The notes beneath the pieces are model-generated. The model saw only the letters and a list, made by a program, of their open reading frames with translations. It had not been told where the DNA came from and searched no databases. A stretch of 5,645 nt of DNA, taken from the NCBI GenBank assembly GCA_022566435.1, contig JADFIX010000010.1, positions 9,354-14,998 of the forward strand, in the 5' to 3' direction. Source of the stretch: Planctomycetota bacterium (GTDB lineage: Bacteria; Planctomycetota; Phycisphaerae; UBA1845). Below, piece by piece: positions 5,140-5,645 of this stretch; the stretch's first letter is position 1, and each line of letters opens with the position of its first letter. The translations under genes were made by a program, and so were the position numbers.

Positions 5140-5645
5140 ATGGCCAAAAACCAGCGTAAAGTCGGACAGCACAAATCGCAAGTTGTAAGCCGTATCCCGC
5201 TTGCGTGTTCGGAGGAAGCAGCAGCGGTGGACTTCATGGAGGCCCGGCGCTGGGGCGACAATCCAACCTGTCCGCACTGTGATTCCGACAACGTTTACAA
5301 GATGGTCGACCGCAAGACCGGCGAGCGCAACAAGCGATTCTTGTGGCGTTGTCGGGCCTGCAACCGACAGTTCACGGTCCGGATCGGCACCGTGCTAGAG
5401 GAAAGCCGCATTCCAATGTGTCACTGGTGCCACGCTTTCTGGCGGGCCTGTACGTCCAAGAAAGGCGTGGCTGCGAAAGAGATTGAACGGCACACGGGGC
5501 TGAGCTACAAGTCGGCGCTGTTTCTGATGCACCGGATTCGCTTCGCGATGATGCCCGATTCGCCAAGGATGGATGTCGTATCGATCGCCACGAATCAACT
5601 CACTTGGAACGTTGCAGACAGACGATGCACATATCGTCGCGCTGC
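5140..5645 (+). CDS. IS1595-type transposase N-terminal part (zinc ribbon + HTH), apparently lacking its DDE domain
   Basis: The frame is open from the ATG at 5140 to the window edge (168 codons). Residues ~18-40 (RIPLACSEEAAAVDFMEARRWG) and the zinc ribbon C44-P-x-C47 / C71-R-x-C74 match the IS1595 transposase N-terminal domain. They are followed by TVLEESRIPMCHWCHAFW and a helix-turn-helix, KKGVAAKEIERHTGLSYKSA (107-126), ending in LMHRIRFAM (129-137). Full IS1595 proteins are about 300 aa and continue soon after this point into a DDE domain beginning with a VEVDET-like motif. Here the 28 residues after 140 show no such motif in any plus frame, and the opposite strand at 5600-5644 looks like the tail of another gene. 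So the gene is probably truncated at its 3' side near 5560, with the frame running on by chance into antisense sequence. The alternative is a stand-alone zinc-ribbon/HTH protein. It is the only plus-strand gene and is convergent with the right-edge gene. Confidence 0.82.
   Translation, partial: MAKNQRKVGQHKSQVVSRIPLACSEEAAAVDFMEARRWGDNPTCPHCDSDNVYKMVDRKTGERNKRFLWRCRACNRQFTVRIGTVLEESRIPMCHWCHAFWRACTSKKGVAAKEIERHTGLSYKSALFLMHRIRFAMMPDSPRMDVVSIATNQLTWNVADRRCTYRRA
5600..5644 (-). CDS. C-terminal tail of a probable PP2C/SpoIIE-type protein phosphatase (5' part outside window)
   Basis: Reading leftward from the edge, the frame gives QRDDMCIVCLQRSK and a TGA stop. The DDM/DDx-(hydrophobic stretch)-R ending is the usual C-terminal strand of SpoIIE/RsbU-like PP2C phosphatases (DDxTLVVLR pattern), whose Asp pair helps bind the metal ions. 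Only 14 residues are visible, so the call rests on this motif alone. If correct, a Ser/Thr phosphatase gene lies just right of the window on the same strand as the kinase and could oppose it, but about 4.3 kb separates them. Confidence 0.45.
   Translation of the reverse strand, partial: QRDDMCIVCLQRSK

Noticed and set aside
5395..5598. Minus-strand open frames antisense to the transposase (5395-5598 and 5372-5566)
   Set aside because: They are antisense to a clearly conserved zinc-ribbon/HTH region and show no motif or ribosome site.

Overview
The window looks like a piece of a moderately G+C-rich genome from Planctomycetota or a close relative. This is an inference from gene style, not from any marker gene. 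The signs are a Ser/Thr protein kinase with C-terminal zinc ribbons, a small zinc-ribbon membrane protein beside it, a membrane-anchored helical-repeat protein, a probable PP2C/SpoIIE-type phosphatase tail and an IS1595-type transposase. Gene density is high. All genes except the transposase lie on the minus strand, and most starts have a clear Shine-Dalgarno sequence.

Layout, following minus-strand transcription from right to left. At the right edge (5600-5644) are the last 14 codons of a gene read leftward, whose end resembles the DDM-type C-terminus of PP2C/SpoIIE phosphatases. Facing it on the plus strand is an IS1595-type transposase gene (5140 to past the window end). It has its own good promoter, but its homology stops after the zinc ribbon and helix-turn-helix, before any DDE catalytic domain. 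Next on the minus strand come an 87-aa single-span membrane protein (4962-4699) and a 336-aa protein with two membrane spans, a coiled coil and helical repeats (4586-3576). A 265-bp spacer follows, then a 467-aa membrane-bound diguanylate cyclase with HAMP and GGDEF domains and an intact RxxD inhibitory site (3310-1907). A second spacer of 179 bp leads to a tight cluster of three genes: a four-span membrane protein (1727-1323), a Ser/Thr kinase with two tandem zinc ribbons (1291-242), and a membrane zinc-ribbon protein cut by the left edge (226-1).

How the genes may work together: the last three minus-strand genes are separated by only 15-31 nt and are very likely one operon. It would form a membrane-associated phosphorylation module in which a soluble kinase with zinc-ribbon tail sits between two membrane proteins. 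The diguanylate cyclase and the probable phosphatase add c-di-GMP and protein-phosphate signalling to the same neighbourhood, but nothing in the sequence proves that they are functionally linked. No rRNA, tRNA or CRISPR array was seen. Non-coding stretches are all shorter than 300 bp. The notable ones are the 4587-4698 spacer, which has inverted repeats, and the transposase promoter, which has a perfect palindrome between its -35 and -10 boxes.
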